Shown piece by piece: positions 1 to 10,500 of a stretch of 64,000 bases of DNA. Made by a program: the position numbers and the translations under genes. Every line of letters begins with the position of its first letter. Position 1 is the first letter of the stretch. The stretch is from Solicoccozyma terricola (Eukaryota > Basidiomycota > Tremellomycetes > Filobasidiales > Piskurozymaceae), in assembly GCA_001600875.1 (NCBI GenBank), contig BCLD01000016.1:159658-223657 (forward strand), written 5' to 3'. Under the pieces are notes generated by a model, which was not told where the DNA came from, did not search any database, and saw only the letters and a program-made list of their open reading frames with translations.

Positions 1-1328
1 TCTCTCTCAAAGTCGAATACGCAATGGAAGCCATCTCCATGGCTGGAACTGTCCTTGCTATTCTGACCAAGGAAGGAATCGTAATGGTTGCTGAAAAGGT
101 ATGTACCGCCCCCCCCCCCCCCCCCCTCCCCCCCATGTTCAAACCCCCTTGTCCCGTCCGCTGATTGTTCAACGTAACTATTAACCCCGGGCATGATGTA
201 GAAAGTTACTGGGAAATTATTGGACTTGAGTTTAACAGCTGGAGGTGTTGGAATGGGAGGTGAAGGTTTAGAAGCTTGGACAGGTGGTGGTGGAGAGAAG
301 ATATTCTTATTGAACAAGTTAGAGTTACTCGTTTTCCCCTTTTTAATTTTACAGATGCTGACGGGAAACCCCCCCCCCCCCCCCCCCCCCCCGACTCTAC
401 CTTTTTTTTGCTTTCGCTCCATCAGTAACATCCTAGCAGGTGTAGCTGGAATCACATCAGATGCAAATTCTCTTGTCAATTTCGCTCGAACTGCAGCTCA
501 AAGACATTTGTTCTCGTATGATCAGGAAATTCCAGTAGAGATGTTAGCTCAGAGATTATGTGATATGAAACAGCAATACACTCAAATTGGAGGTTAGTTT
601 TGGTGGTTGTGTTTTTTTTTTTTTTTATCGGGGGGTGTACTCATACAAAGGTGGGTTGAAATCAGGTCTTCGTCCGTTCGGCGTATCGTTACTCTACATG
701 GGTCATGATCCGATTTATGGATTCCAATTATACCATTCTGATCCATCTGGGAATTACTCTGGATGGAAAGCGACATGTATCGGAGCGAACAATTCAAAGT
801 GAGTTACAATGCTTTCTCTTTCCTTTTTGTGCTGTGGGTTTTGATTCGGGTAACGACAGCTAAATCCCGTGATCGATCTCATCATCTTTTTTTTGTGTTA
901 CCTACCTTAGCGCTCAATCTCTTCTTAAGCAGGATTACAAAGAAGACATGACGTTGGAGGAAGCAAAATCTTTAGCGTTGAAGATTATGAGTAAGACGAT
1001 GGATTCTACGAAATTGGGTAGTGAGAAACGTGAGTCCGCTATCCGCTGTCCACTGTTAACCGTTTCCCTCCCCCTATCTCCTTATCTGACCACGCCGAAC
1101 TTCCTCCCCCCCCCCTCTCTCCCGGGCGGCCGGCGAACAGTCGAATTCGCAACAATGACACTCCATCCCAAAACGCAAGAACCACTCGCCAAGATATTCC
1201 GCGCTTCGGAACTTGATGCTCTTCTACGTGCTAATTCGTTAGGTGGAACCGTCGATGATTCTGTTGGTGTGGGAGAGGGAACAGGGGGTGGTGGGGGTGG
1301 GGGTGGGGATGTAGCGGTGTCGACGTAG
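1..1328 (+). CDS. PRE9: 20S proteasome subunit alpha type-4 (alpha3 in yeast), 5' truncated
   Basis: This is a structural alpha-ring subunit of the 20S proteasome core, acting in cytosol and nucleus. The window opens inside an exon reading [17 protein letters not shown], the typical segment after the alpha-subunit N-terminal helix. Later exons read [32 protein letters not shown] and [17 protein letters not shown], which together are characteristic of PSMA4/Pre9. The start codon and first exon lie before the window. At least five introns interrupt the gene (for example donor near 99, acceptor near 425, and introns near 594, 800 and 1029). The C-terminal tail is rich in Gly (a run of Gly near 1286-1308) and ends at the TAG at 1326-1328. 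That tail is longer and simpler in sequence than the usual Lys/Glu-rich end. Family assignment is secure; exact exon ends are read by eye. Confidence 0.93.
369..392 (+). repeat. poly-C tract of 24 in a PRE9 intron
   Basis: Twenty-four C in a row lie in the intron about 35 bases before the acceptor near 425. Another C-rich stretch, broken by one T, is at about 110-134, just after the donor of the previous intron. These are the first examples of the homopolymer tracts that recur in introns throughout the window. Confidence 0.9.
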
Positions 1329-1804
1329 GCCGAGGCCGTGGCCGTGGCAGTGGCCGGGTTGAGAGGGGAAACTCTCTAGTTTGTGTATACGAATTTCATG
1401 ACGTTTTTTATTTGGGAAGATGATCGGAGACATTTTGGAGATCCACGCTTTGGGAGGAAAGAGCTACGGATATCCTGCGTGCGTGGTTTTTCGGCGATGT
1501 CAAGGTATCTCATCAGAGGGAGGTGTTTGCCCTGGACACACACCCGCGGAGTTCTCCGGTTGCAGCGTTGCGAAGACTATAAGATGCAGGCAATTGCGGC
1601 GACTACCGCTTCATCCATCCATCTAACAATGCGACTGGCGTCTAGAAAATCTCATTAGACAAGTGAGGACGAACGACGGATAGTCTTCCACTACCTGTTT
1701 CCGGTTTGAAGACTCGCTCAAAAGTCATTCCATTCCCTACACTGTCAACCCATATAAATATAGCGAGAACCAACTCCATGTTATGTATACATCACATGAC
1801 AATC
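1329..1804. other. convergent 3' intergenic region, no gene seen
   Basis: This stretch separates the 3' ends of the proteasome gene (+) and the Bmt5-like gene (-). Short open frames are present but none has a recognisable domain or splice continuity with neighbours. It presumably holds both 3' UTRs and terminators. Confidence 0.6.
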
Positions 1805-3091
1805 CTACTGATTATCCGCTCTCAAAGCAAACTCCCAAGTCCTACCCCCACCTCCTCTCATTATCTCTTCATTCCCAGCTTTACTAACTCCGTCTTTAAA
1901 ACCCAAAGTCCTCCTATGTTCATAACCAGGATATAAAGCTGGATCGAAAGCGAAAGATCTACAAATTCTATATCGAGGTTGACCTGATACTGCACCTTCT
2001 GCTTTTGGTGGATGTGTAGCTAGACGTGGGACTTCCCATAGTGTGTAAGGGGGTGCGTTGCGGAGGGTTATCAGGAGAGTTCCTTGGCGGTGCGGTGTGA
2101 TGAATCGTTTGTTGGTGGTGGATGTGGGGTGTACTTCGGAGTCGGACTCGGCGTCGGCGTCGGATGTGATACCGTCGTTCTCGAGTTTCATATCATCGTC
2201 AACCTCTTTAATCTGATCGATCGTTTCTTCGTCTTCAGCGTCGTCGTTGTCGTCGTCGTCGTTGTTTCCATTCTTCCTCCCTCCCTTTGCTGTCTTCGCG
2301 GTCTTTGAATTCTTTGAATTCTTCCCCTTTCCTTTCCCCTTTCCAACTATTTCAAACCATCCAGGACCATCTGAAAGTTGACCACTTGCACTTTTGAAAA
2401 ACAACATCAACATTTCTTGATTTGTTAAAATATTACGATTTTGATCTTTTATTCCAGCTCCAACATGAGGGAAATTGAATACGATTTTCGACCATTTTTC
2501 TCCATTGATTCTACGTTTAGATTTAGTTGATCCTGTGATTGAACGATATTTCTCGAGGTATCTCCCATCTACGCTGAATTCAACTTTTGCACCTAGATTC
2601 CGAACTCGTTGAACGATATCCTTCGCATCAGGGTATTTAGCATAACAAGTCTCTTCATCATCGTACGACGTGGCCAAGATAAGATGACCTTGATGATTAT
2701 GTGGTGGTTGAAGTATAGCTAGTGTATATGAGAAATTCGCTTCTCCAATGAGTAAAATCGTATCATCTTTATCAAACGGATACGTTTGTAATTTCCCTTT
2801 TCCCTTGGTTGTTTGTTTCCCCTTGCCTTCGACGTCTCCGTCTCCACCATCACCCACAACCAATGACTCATTATACTTCCTATCCAATTCCTCCCTCTGT
2901 CTCGCCATATCAACCTTGACCCTCTCCTCTTCCCTCTCTCTCCTTCTTTGTCGTTTCTCTTTCACATTGGTACCATTAACACTCCCCTTTTTAAGTTCTT
3001 GTGCTTGTGCACGTTGTTTTTCAGCGGTTCGGAGGGTGAGAATGGATTGATAGCCTGTAAGAGCTTGTTTGAGGGAGTGAGTCTTGGGCAT
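1805..3091 (-). CDS. BMT5: 25S rRNA (uridine-N3)-methyltransferase, Bmt5-like (DUF2431)
   Basis: A single uninterrupted ORF of 428 residues, unusual here because nearly every neighbour is split by introns. The Rossmann-like DUF2431 domain starts near residue 105. It has the SAM-binding motif ILLIGEANFSYTLAIL, then LILATSYDDEETCYAKYP, and the conserved NFPHVGAGIKDQNRNI segment, all features of yeast Bmt5, which methylates U2634 of 25S rRNA in the nucleolus. An N-terminal coiled or basic region (residues about 15-75) and a Lys/Gly- then Asp/Glu-rich low-complexity insertion (about 255-320) split the domain from its C-terminal part, which carries TLLITLRNAPPYTLWEVP. The start at MPKTHSLKQAL is the first Met after an upstream pyrimidine-rich promoter. 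The gene shares its 426-bp promoter with the acyl-CoA dehydrogenase gene on the other strand. Confidence 0.85.
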   Translation of the reverse strand: MPKTHSLKQALTGYQSILTLRTAEKQRAQAQELKKGSVNGTNVKEKRQRRREREEERVKVDMARQREELDRKYNESLVVGDGGDGDVEGKGKQTTKGKGKLQTYPFDKDDTILLIGEANFSYTLAILQPPHNHQGHLILATSYDDEETCYAKYPDAKDIVQRVRNLGAKVEFSVDGRYLEKYRSITGSTKSKRRINGEKWSKIVFNFPHVGAGIKDQNRNILTNQEMLMLFFKSASGQLSDGPGWFEIVGKGKGKGKNSKNSKTAKTAKGGRKNGNNDDDDNDDAEDEETIDQIKEVDDDMKLENDGITSDADAESDSEVHPTSTTNKRFITPHRQGTLLITLRNAPPYTLWEVPRLATHPPKAEGAVSGQPRYRICRSFAFDPALYPGYEHRRTLGFKDGVSKAGNEEIMRGGGGRTWEFALRADNQ

Positions 3092-3517
3092 GGTTGGGGG
3101 GGTGGGTTGGGGGGGTGGGTAGTTGAAAGGTGGCTACGGTGTACTCGAGTGAGTTGACTGCTCTGAATAATAAATTACCCGTCCCATACTTTCACGTGCT
3201 CCCTGTTCTCCCTCTTCCCTTCCCGCACTTTCACGTGTCATCTGCCCCCCTCCCCATTCTTGCATTACTTTCACGTGTTTCATTCCACCCCAGCCACTTT
3301 CACGTGTCACCCCCCCTCCCTCCCTTCCCCTCCCCTCCACCGGGAATGGTCACTAACCGAATACATTCGAAACAGCATCCACGGCAGCACACACACACAC
3401 ACGGGAGACGGGAACATCAACACACCACCATCATCATCATCATACTCCCCAGCAACCAACCACCACAACCACAACACACACACACACCACCCCACCACCA
3501 CCCCCACTACCCCCACC
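3092..3517. promoter_or_regulatory. divergent promoter with four ACTTTCACGTG boxes
   Basis: This 426-bp region separates the ATG of the Bmt5-like gene (-) from the ATG of the acyl-CoA dehydrogenase gene (+). The 11-mer ACTTTCACGTG occurs four times, all in the same orientation. The CACGTG cores are at 3193-3198, 3232-3237, 3272-3277 and 3301-3306, so core spacings are 39, 40 and 29 bp. CACGTG is the core bound by basic helix-loop-helix factors such as Cbf1 or Pho4. Binding here is inferred. CA-repeat and CAT-repeat tracts follow at about 3390-3520. Confidence 0.7.
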
Positions 3518-4791
3518 ATGTCCCGCTTCTCAAATACCCATCGATCCCTCATTTCGGGATATCAATCCACTTCAATCAAATCATCAATGAGGCGTTCATT
3601 CGCTTCTACACCCATCAGGTCTTGTTAGTGTTTTGACTTCTTTCTTGGACTTGACAAGTTGGGGAGGTTTGGGTAAAGCTGAATTTGGGTGGTGTGGGAA
3701 ACAGCTATTGGTTTTAAATTGACGGAAGAACAGGCTGGTATTCAAGGTGAGCACCACTTGAAGGGGTGGGGGTAGGGAAAGGGGATTTGGTGTTACTTCC
3801 TCAGATTTAATAGAGACTGATTGAAGACATTCCCCCTCAAATATCCCCCTCATCACCGCACCGACCCGCACCACCGCACCAACCCCCACACACCAACCTT
3901 CAATTCTCACTCGCATCCACTCCCCGGATTTCCCCCCTCCCCTACCCTCCCCTCCCCTCCCACCCTTCCCTCAGAACTCGCACGTCGTTTCAGTCGTGAA
4001 GAAATAGCACCTCAAGCAGCTCATTACGATCGTACAATGGTACGTTTCCCTTGGATTCTCCGTCTTAACCATGGCCAAACCCCCTAACCCCTCCAAACCC
4101 TTCCTAACCTTTCCTAACCCCTCCTAACCCCTCCTAACCCCTCTTCCAACCCCGCCCCCCGCGTAGGAATATCCACTCCCATTAATCCAAAAAGCTCATT
4201 CACTAGGTCTTCTCAACACCCATATCCCAATCAAATACGGTGGTTCTGAATTGGGTTTATTGGATTGTTCGATTATTAGTGAGGAATTAGCTTGGGGTTG
4301 TTCAGGTGTACAGACTGCTATGGAAGGTGAGGACGGAATGAATAAGTGGAAATGAAAAAAAAAGAATTTGAGGCATGGTTGGATGCTGATTCCCCCCGTA
4401 CCCGTGAATCATGGCATTCCTTTTTCGTGTTTCTCTCAAAATTCATGTTTTCCTTTTTTTTTTCTTCTTTTCCTTTCGTTGGATGGGGGGGGGATATATG
4501 GGATATTAAACAGCGAACGGATTAGCAGAAGCTCCATTGATAGTAGCTGCTTCAGAAGAAATCAAATTGAAATATTTAGGAAGAATGACTGAAGAACCAC
4601 TCGTTGCTGCGTATTGTGTTGTGAGTTGGGGGGGATTTCCCCATTCCGCGTTTTTTTTTCGTTTTCTTTGATTTGAACTGGAGGACGGCGAGTACTGAAT
4701 CATTATCGATGTGTTGTGTCCGGATTCGGGTTTTGGAACGTTTCTTTACTTCTTAATCCCTAATCCCCTATATTATTTTATGCTTTTATCT

Positions 4792-4833
<42 letters not shown>

Positions 4834-5317
4834 TTCCTCCCTTCCTCCTTTTCTTTGTCGTTTCAAAAGACCGAACCTGGAGCTGGTTCAGACGTAGCAG
4901 GTATCAAAACTAAGGCTGAAAAAAAGGGAGATGATTGGGTATTGAATGGTTCAAAGATGTGGATCACGAATGGTGGATATGCGAATTGGTATGTGAGTGT
5001 CGAGACCTTGCGTCGCGCCGCGCCAATCCCCAGGAACCAAGATCATCTCATACGTTGATTTATTCGTTTGACAACTAACCGGTGCGCTCCTCCCCCCCCC
5101 CCCCGCCCCCCTCCCCCTCTCTCCCACCCCCTTCAGTTTGTTCTAGCAAAAACAGACCCGAATACATCGCCGTCAAAGGGAATGACAGGATTCGTAGTTG
5201 ATGGGAACTCGCCTGGAATCACGTTAGGAAAGAAAGAAATTAACATGGGTGAGAATCGATAGAGGAGGTTTCTTCTTTTTTTCTCTTCGCGGGGGGGGGG
5301 GGGGGGGGGGGGGGGGT

Positions 5318-5367
<50 letters not shown>

Positions 5368-6466
5368 CTTTTCAAATCCCCCCTAGTCCCCTCCCCTCCC
5401 CCCCCCCCCTTGGTTTTCCCGACCACACCAACTGATCATCGGAGGAACTTATCAAACAGGTCAACGTTGTTCTGATACGAGGATGATTACTTTTCAAGAT
5501 GTGGTGGTTCCAGATACGAATGTGATTGGGAATGTCGGGGATGGATTCAAGAGTGAGTTTGCAGAAAAGAAAAGGAAGAATGAGAAATCCCCTTTTAAAA
5601 TTGGAAGAGTGTATTGATGACATCTTTCGCTGTCGCCTCGCCCACCCTACAGTTGCTGTAAGTCACACCAAACACAATCTACCGATCGCAAGGTGCACGG
5701 AATTGACGGGAAGCGAGACCTTTTGCATTTTTCAGATGAAAGCCTTCGATATTACCCGACCATTGATCGCAGCAGCAGCAACAGGTATCGCCCAAAGAGC
5801 TCTAGAAGAAGCCACTCGTTACGCTCAAGAACGCAAGGTGAGTTGTCTCCCCTTCACTGCGCCCACGCACCTGGCTCAAGTGTCCCACGTTTGGGGGTCG
5901 TATTTAGACAATGGGAAAGGCTATTATCGAACATCAAGCTGTAGCTTTCATGTTGGCTGATATGGCTATCGGTGTTGAAGCCGCGAGAGGATTAGTGTGG
6001 AAGTCGGCATGGATGAAGGATAATGGGGAGAGGAACAGTGAGCTGCTGCGTCGTTTTAGGAACCTGAGCGTAGAAATTACAAGTCGCTGAGCTAAAGGGA
6101 TATTTGATTTTAGCTCTCCACGCGAGTATGGCTAAGGCTTTCGCTTCGGAGACGGCTGTGAAGAATGCGAATCTTGGTGTGCAAGGTGAGAGCGAGTATG
6201 CAGTTTGATTACAGGTTATCATTTCGATTGACGTGAGATGAGATGTTCTAGTCTTTGGCGGAGCGGGCTTTAATACAGAATACCCGATGGAGAAATTATA
6301 TAGGTGAGTTGGGTTTTCCTTTCATACCATGCACGCTTTCTATATTAACAATCATCACATATTGGCACCCCGTAGAGATGCGAAGATCTATGAGCTGTAC
6401 GAAGGGACAAGTCAGATTCAGAAGCTGATTGTGTCGAGGCATCTGCCATTGGTGTACCCTGCGTGA
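3518..6466 (+). CDS. mitochondrial medium-chain acyl-CoA dehydrogenase
   Basis: This FAD-dependent enzyme catalyses the first, dehydrogenating step of mitochondrial fatty-acid beta-oxidation. The ATG at 3518 opens a Ser/Arg-rich, acid-poor leader ([12 protein letters not shown]) that looks like a mitochondrial presequence. About a dozen exons follow. Recognisable pieces in order are [41 protein letters not shown] (FAD/substrate motif), [62 protein letters not shown] and [19 protein letters not shown]. The Glu of YEGTSQIQ corresponds to the catalytic base of the medium-chain (ACADM) class. The stop TGA is at 6464-6466. Introns are unusually rich in simple sequence, including a G-run of 76 positions and a telomere-like repeat. 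MCAD is favoured over the short-chain enzyme by the position of the catalytic Glu; substrate range is inferred. Confidence 0.92.
4076..4150 (+). repeat. degenerate CCCCTCCTAA tandem repeat in intron
   Basis: About six imperfect copies of a 10-bp unit close to CTAACCCCTC lie in the acyl-CoA dehydrogenase intron after the donor near 4040. The unit resembles C-strand telomere DNA (CCCTAA-like) but with an expanded, variable spacer. Confidence 0.75.
4791..4830 (+). repeat. (CTTT)n microsatellite in intron
   Basis: About ten perfect tetranucleotide units lie just upstream of the 3' splice site near 4869 in the acyl-CoA dehydrogenase gene, forming a long polypyrimidine tract. Confidence 0.95.
5291..5366 (+). 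repeat. 76-position poly-G tract in intron
   Basis: Seventy-six positions are G except for one T at 5317. The tract lies after the donor near 5249 and before the acceptor near 5459 of the same intron. C-runs occur in the second half (about 5379-5409), so the intron is G-rich first and C-rich second. Confidence 0.9.
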
Positions 6467-7507
6467 TGTTTATGTCTCGGCGTAGAAGTCTCTGTGGTCC
6501 GGTTCGTTGTATATGAAGTTGAAAGAAATAAATTCTGTTTCGAGGTGGATTGGTTCTCAGGCACAGCGAGTCGTCCACGTGGTCGAAACCACCACAAATC
6601 GGCATCGAGTTGGACCGTCCTCTTCGTTTATTCCACACCAACACCATCATGTCAAACACAAAGCAACGCAAGCCCAACCAGCTTCCAGAAGATCCCCCAT
6701 GTACCCTCTTCACCATCACACAATATGAGTGTAGTCCATCGAATGGAAAAATCACTTGCTGGCCGCTGGAGAGGGTTTTCAGGCAGTGAGAGCTGAGATC
6801 GCTGGGATTCCAGAATGTGCATATATGTACTGATAGATTCCGAACCCTGCGATAGGTGCGGAAAAAATGCTCCAGCTATTGAAGTGACATCATATGTGTC
6901 GCCGTCTGATGACGATCCTGATAAGCCGAAGATCTCACCTGACGTCCTGTGAGAAGACAATGGAGGCCCCTGGATCGTGAGAGACCGTGCTGATTCAAGG
7001 CTGGGGAATGTCGTAGAGAAAATCCACCTCGGGGCAGACTCTGGTCTGATCTATCACTAGAAGATAGAAGACCCGAAATCAAATGAGGCGAAGTATAGTC
7101 TGCGCACGGCGATACTTGGAAATCAAATCTAGCCGCTGTTCCAAACTGACTGCGAGGAAATACTAGGCGGTAGCGTCAATACCTCGAAGGACCTCCGCAT
7201 AACACGCAATAGGGGTACTTGAATACCTTCGACACAATGCCTAGTCCTGGGCTAGTCCCGAATGCATGATCGAATTAGGCGTGTGTGCCGCCAATCCGTG
7301 CCGTTTCGACAACTCTTCCATAATGACAGTCATCAGGCGTCTGATAAGACTAGGTGTAATACGCAGTGTACCTGTCCTACGACTAGCAGTTTCTACCTAT
7401 GCAACTGTCCTCACAAATGCATGATACCACAGCGAGCACTTGGCGGAAAAGCAAAAGCATACGTTCCAATTGATGTTACGGCATGATACATCCTTCTGGC
7501 CCTACGT
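6467..7507. other. about 1 kb intergenic, no gene recognised
   Basis: The region lies between the 3' ends of the acyl-CoA dehydrogenase (+) and SPF1 (-) genes. Open frames of 60-136 codons exist on both strands, but none shows a domain, composition or splice continuity that supports a gene. No tRNA-like box pair was found. Confidence 0.5.
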
Positions 7508-10500
7508 CTACCCGACCTTCTTCACACGCTGTTTGACATCCTCATTCGTGGGCACTACTTCAGCCACCTTCTTTTCTTCAATCACCTTGGGTTTAAGGAG
7601 TGCGTCCTTCGCCTCCTGGATTCTCCTCGCTTCCCTCCTCTCTCGTCCTCGAGTAACAATCTCAGCAGGTTCGAGTGAGGCGAAAAAGTACTTGGACCCA
7701 GCGTGAACGATGTAGCAACCAACAAAATCGATGATCATGGACGCGGTGAGGCGGACTCGGAACTGTGGGTTTGACGACAAGGTCAGCATTGTCCACCGCG
7801 TTCACTACAGGACCCCTAAGATACACTCACAGCATTGGTCATCTTGTAAAGCTGCAACCACTCGTTCAAGTCGGGGAAGAACTCGGTAGCACCAGCGTAA
7901 GCTACAGCACTAGCACCGAGAAGTCCATAGTAAAGCGGCTTGTTCTCGACGATACCCTCGCGGAATGGTCTGCCTTGGAAGTTGATGACGAAAGTAGACA
8001 CCTGCTGGCTGAGACCCAGGAGGTAGATGGCGGTATTGAGCAGAGTTGGAGAGTATTTGGCGTCAATATCGACAATTCCTCGGCTGGAAATGGAACAAGC
8101 ATAGGCCATCAGCGAATGAGGGTTTTCATCGACAAGACATAAACTCACTCATGACCGGCCTTTGCCAAGTTCGTGATGTATACGAGAGTACCAATGTGGA
8201 TGGCAAATTGCCCAAGAATGGACAGCAAGACATATAAGCAGAGGATCGATGCGAGAGGGCGCTCCCGGGAAAGCGCTTCGACAGGCTGGCAGTACTCATT
8301 ACATTAGTTTCCACAGTGTGGTCGGATAATGCAGGTACGGCTCACCTTTGCGCGAGAGATACAGAAGAAGCAGACGCTCATCATCATACCAGTGATCGTG
8401 ACCTGGTAGTCACCGAACTTGATACCATCGAGATACTGCACACTGAGGGAGTATGCTGTGATGAGAGCGTTCAAGCCGAGAATGAGGAACATCTGCGTCG
8501 TAGCTACAAGTGTACACCGCCCCTGACGAATGATGTTGGTGACTGAAGGGTGCGAAGATTAGCTTGAGATCTGAGTGTGATGGAAAAACGAGCTCACCTG
8601 CGGCTACGTTGGACAGCTTGGAAGTGAATGGAGCAGCGCACGAAGCATCACCCAACTTGATCTTTGGCACTTCGCTTTCTTCGTCGAGATCAGCGAGCTT
8701 GCTAGTGATAGAAGCCAGGTCGAACTGGGAGACAGTGGCGGCATTCAGTACAGTACGCTACTCGTCGAGTTTTAGTTCATGACCCACCTTCTCCATCGGA
8801 TTCTTCTTCCTGGCTATGTGCATGTTGGCGGCTGCAGCTTTTTGAGTCTCCACAAGCTCCGGGTAAATATCTCGAAGAGCGACGGGAACAGGCGGCGGCG
8901 GTTGATTGAACCTCGCAGAGATTTTGCACTGCTGCTCGTAAACCGACTTCAATCGCTGGTTCTTTTGGTTCTCGGCAATAGCCTTGAGGTCCTCTGGTGA
9001 CCCATCGAGCAATGCGACACCAACGTGTGCCTGTTTCAGCGCGCCGACATCATTGGTACCGTCACCAGCCATGAGCGTGGTGTAACCAAGTTCTCGAAGG
9101 GTCGTCAGAATGAACTCCTTGTGCGCAGGCGAGACACGAGAATACACCCAGGTGTGCTGAACGAGCTGAATCCAACTGGGGCGGTGTTGATATTGCTTGA
9201 GAGCGGCGCCGGTGATGCAGATGTCGTATTCGTCAAAGATGGCCTGGTCAAACGGTTCACTGGGGTTTACAGGAATGATTTTAGTCTCGTCGACGCTTCG
9301 CCAAACGAGATCTGTGGAGCAAAACCGAGTTAGGACATTACAAAGAAAGGCAATCACAACGCAATCAGGACTTGCCCTCGTCATTTGTGGCGCCCTCCTT
9401 GAGGTCCAAAATCATGACGTCTCGGTCTACGATCTCTACGTCTCTGGCAACATGAACAGCAGTCAGGGGGTTGTCGCCGGTGATCATGATGCACTGAAAG
9501 GTTGTGAGGTCAGTAAAGGCGACAAAGGAACGTCTTGTTTTTCAACCTACTCGATGCGATGAATCGTTCAACATCTTCAATGTAGCTACAGCGTCGGGCT
9601 TGAGTGGGCAATGGAAGACCAAAAAGCCGGCGAATTCGAGGCCACTTTCCACCTTGTCACGGGTTACGTCATTGATCTGGACCAAGAGAGTATCAGCCAA
9701 ACTGGAAAATCTCATGCTGCTCGCCATAAACTCACCTTGTCCGACGTGACATCCATCGTCTTGATACCGAGAGCAAGCACACGCGAACCTCGTCGGGTAA
9801 AGTACTTGTACGTTTCATCATAGTGTTCCGGGATGTGAGAGTACATGCCTTTCAAGGTCTCTGGTGCACCCTTGACGGCGGCGATGGTCTTTCGGCCGTG
9901 GCTGTCGGTGGCCGCAGACAAGGTTGACATGCGCTTGAGTGTGGAAGAAAATTGGAAACGACGGCGGATATTGATTTGAGCCGCATGTGACGCGGACTTG
10001 GTGGAGGGAGTGATGTTGTCGCCTATTGTGAGGAGCAAGTGATCAGAGGAGATGATGACCAAAGGCTAAATGGCAGAACCCACCTTTGGTGATCTTCCAC
10101 TCAAGTGCCTCGAGAGTAGTCCTTTCCATCGGGTCTCCAACAATCATGCCGTCGTCCAAGAGAACAAGGGCATGAGCGGATGCAAGGGTGAGAACGGTTT
10201 CCTTCGGGCAATCCTTGACATTGACGAGCTCTTTGGGATTTGATGGGCTGGCGGTATGAACACACGTCAACACCTTGAACTTTGACGGAGGAGGCACCCG
10301 TCAAAGGCGCTGGCTCACCTGATACCAGCCACACCCTCAACAACGAGATCCTCTCCAGTGATCGTACCGGTCTTATCGAAGCAACAGATGTCGACACGAC
10401 CGGCAAGCGGGATACGGAATGGCTCGGTGCAGAAGATGGCTATGTAAGGGTGGGGTGACAGGTTAGGACGTGAATCACATTCATGTTCGGATTCAGCAAA

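Noticed and set aside
5133..5426. Minus-strand open frame with a long poly-Pro run
   Set aside because: It is antisense to the acyl-CoA dehydrogenase gene and consists of the intronic poly-G tract read backwards.
6467..7507. Small protein genes in the 1-kb gap before SPF1
   Set aside because: Overlapping frames on both strands have no domain, no clear splice structure and composition like non-coding DNA.
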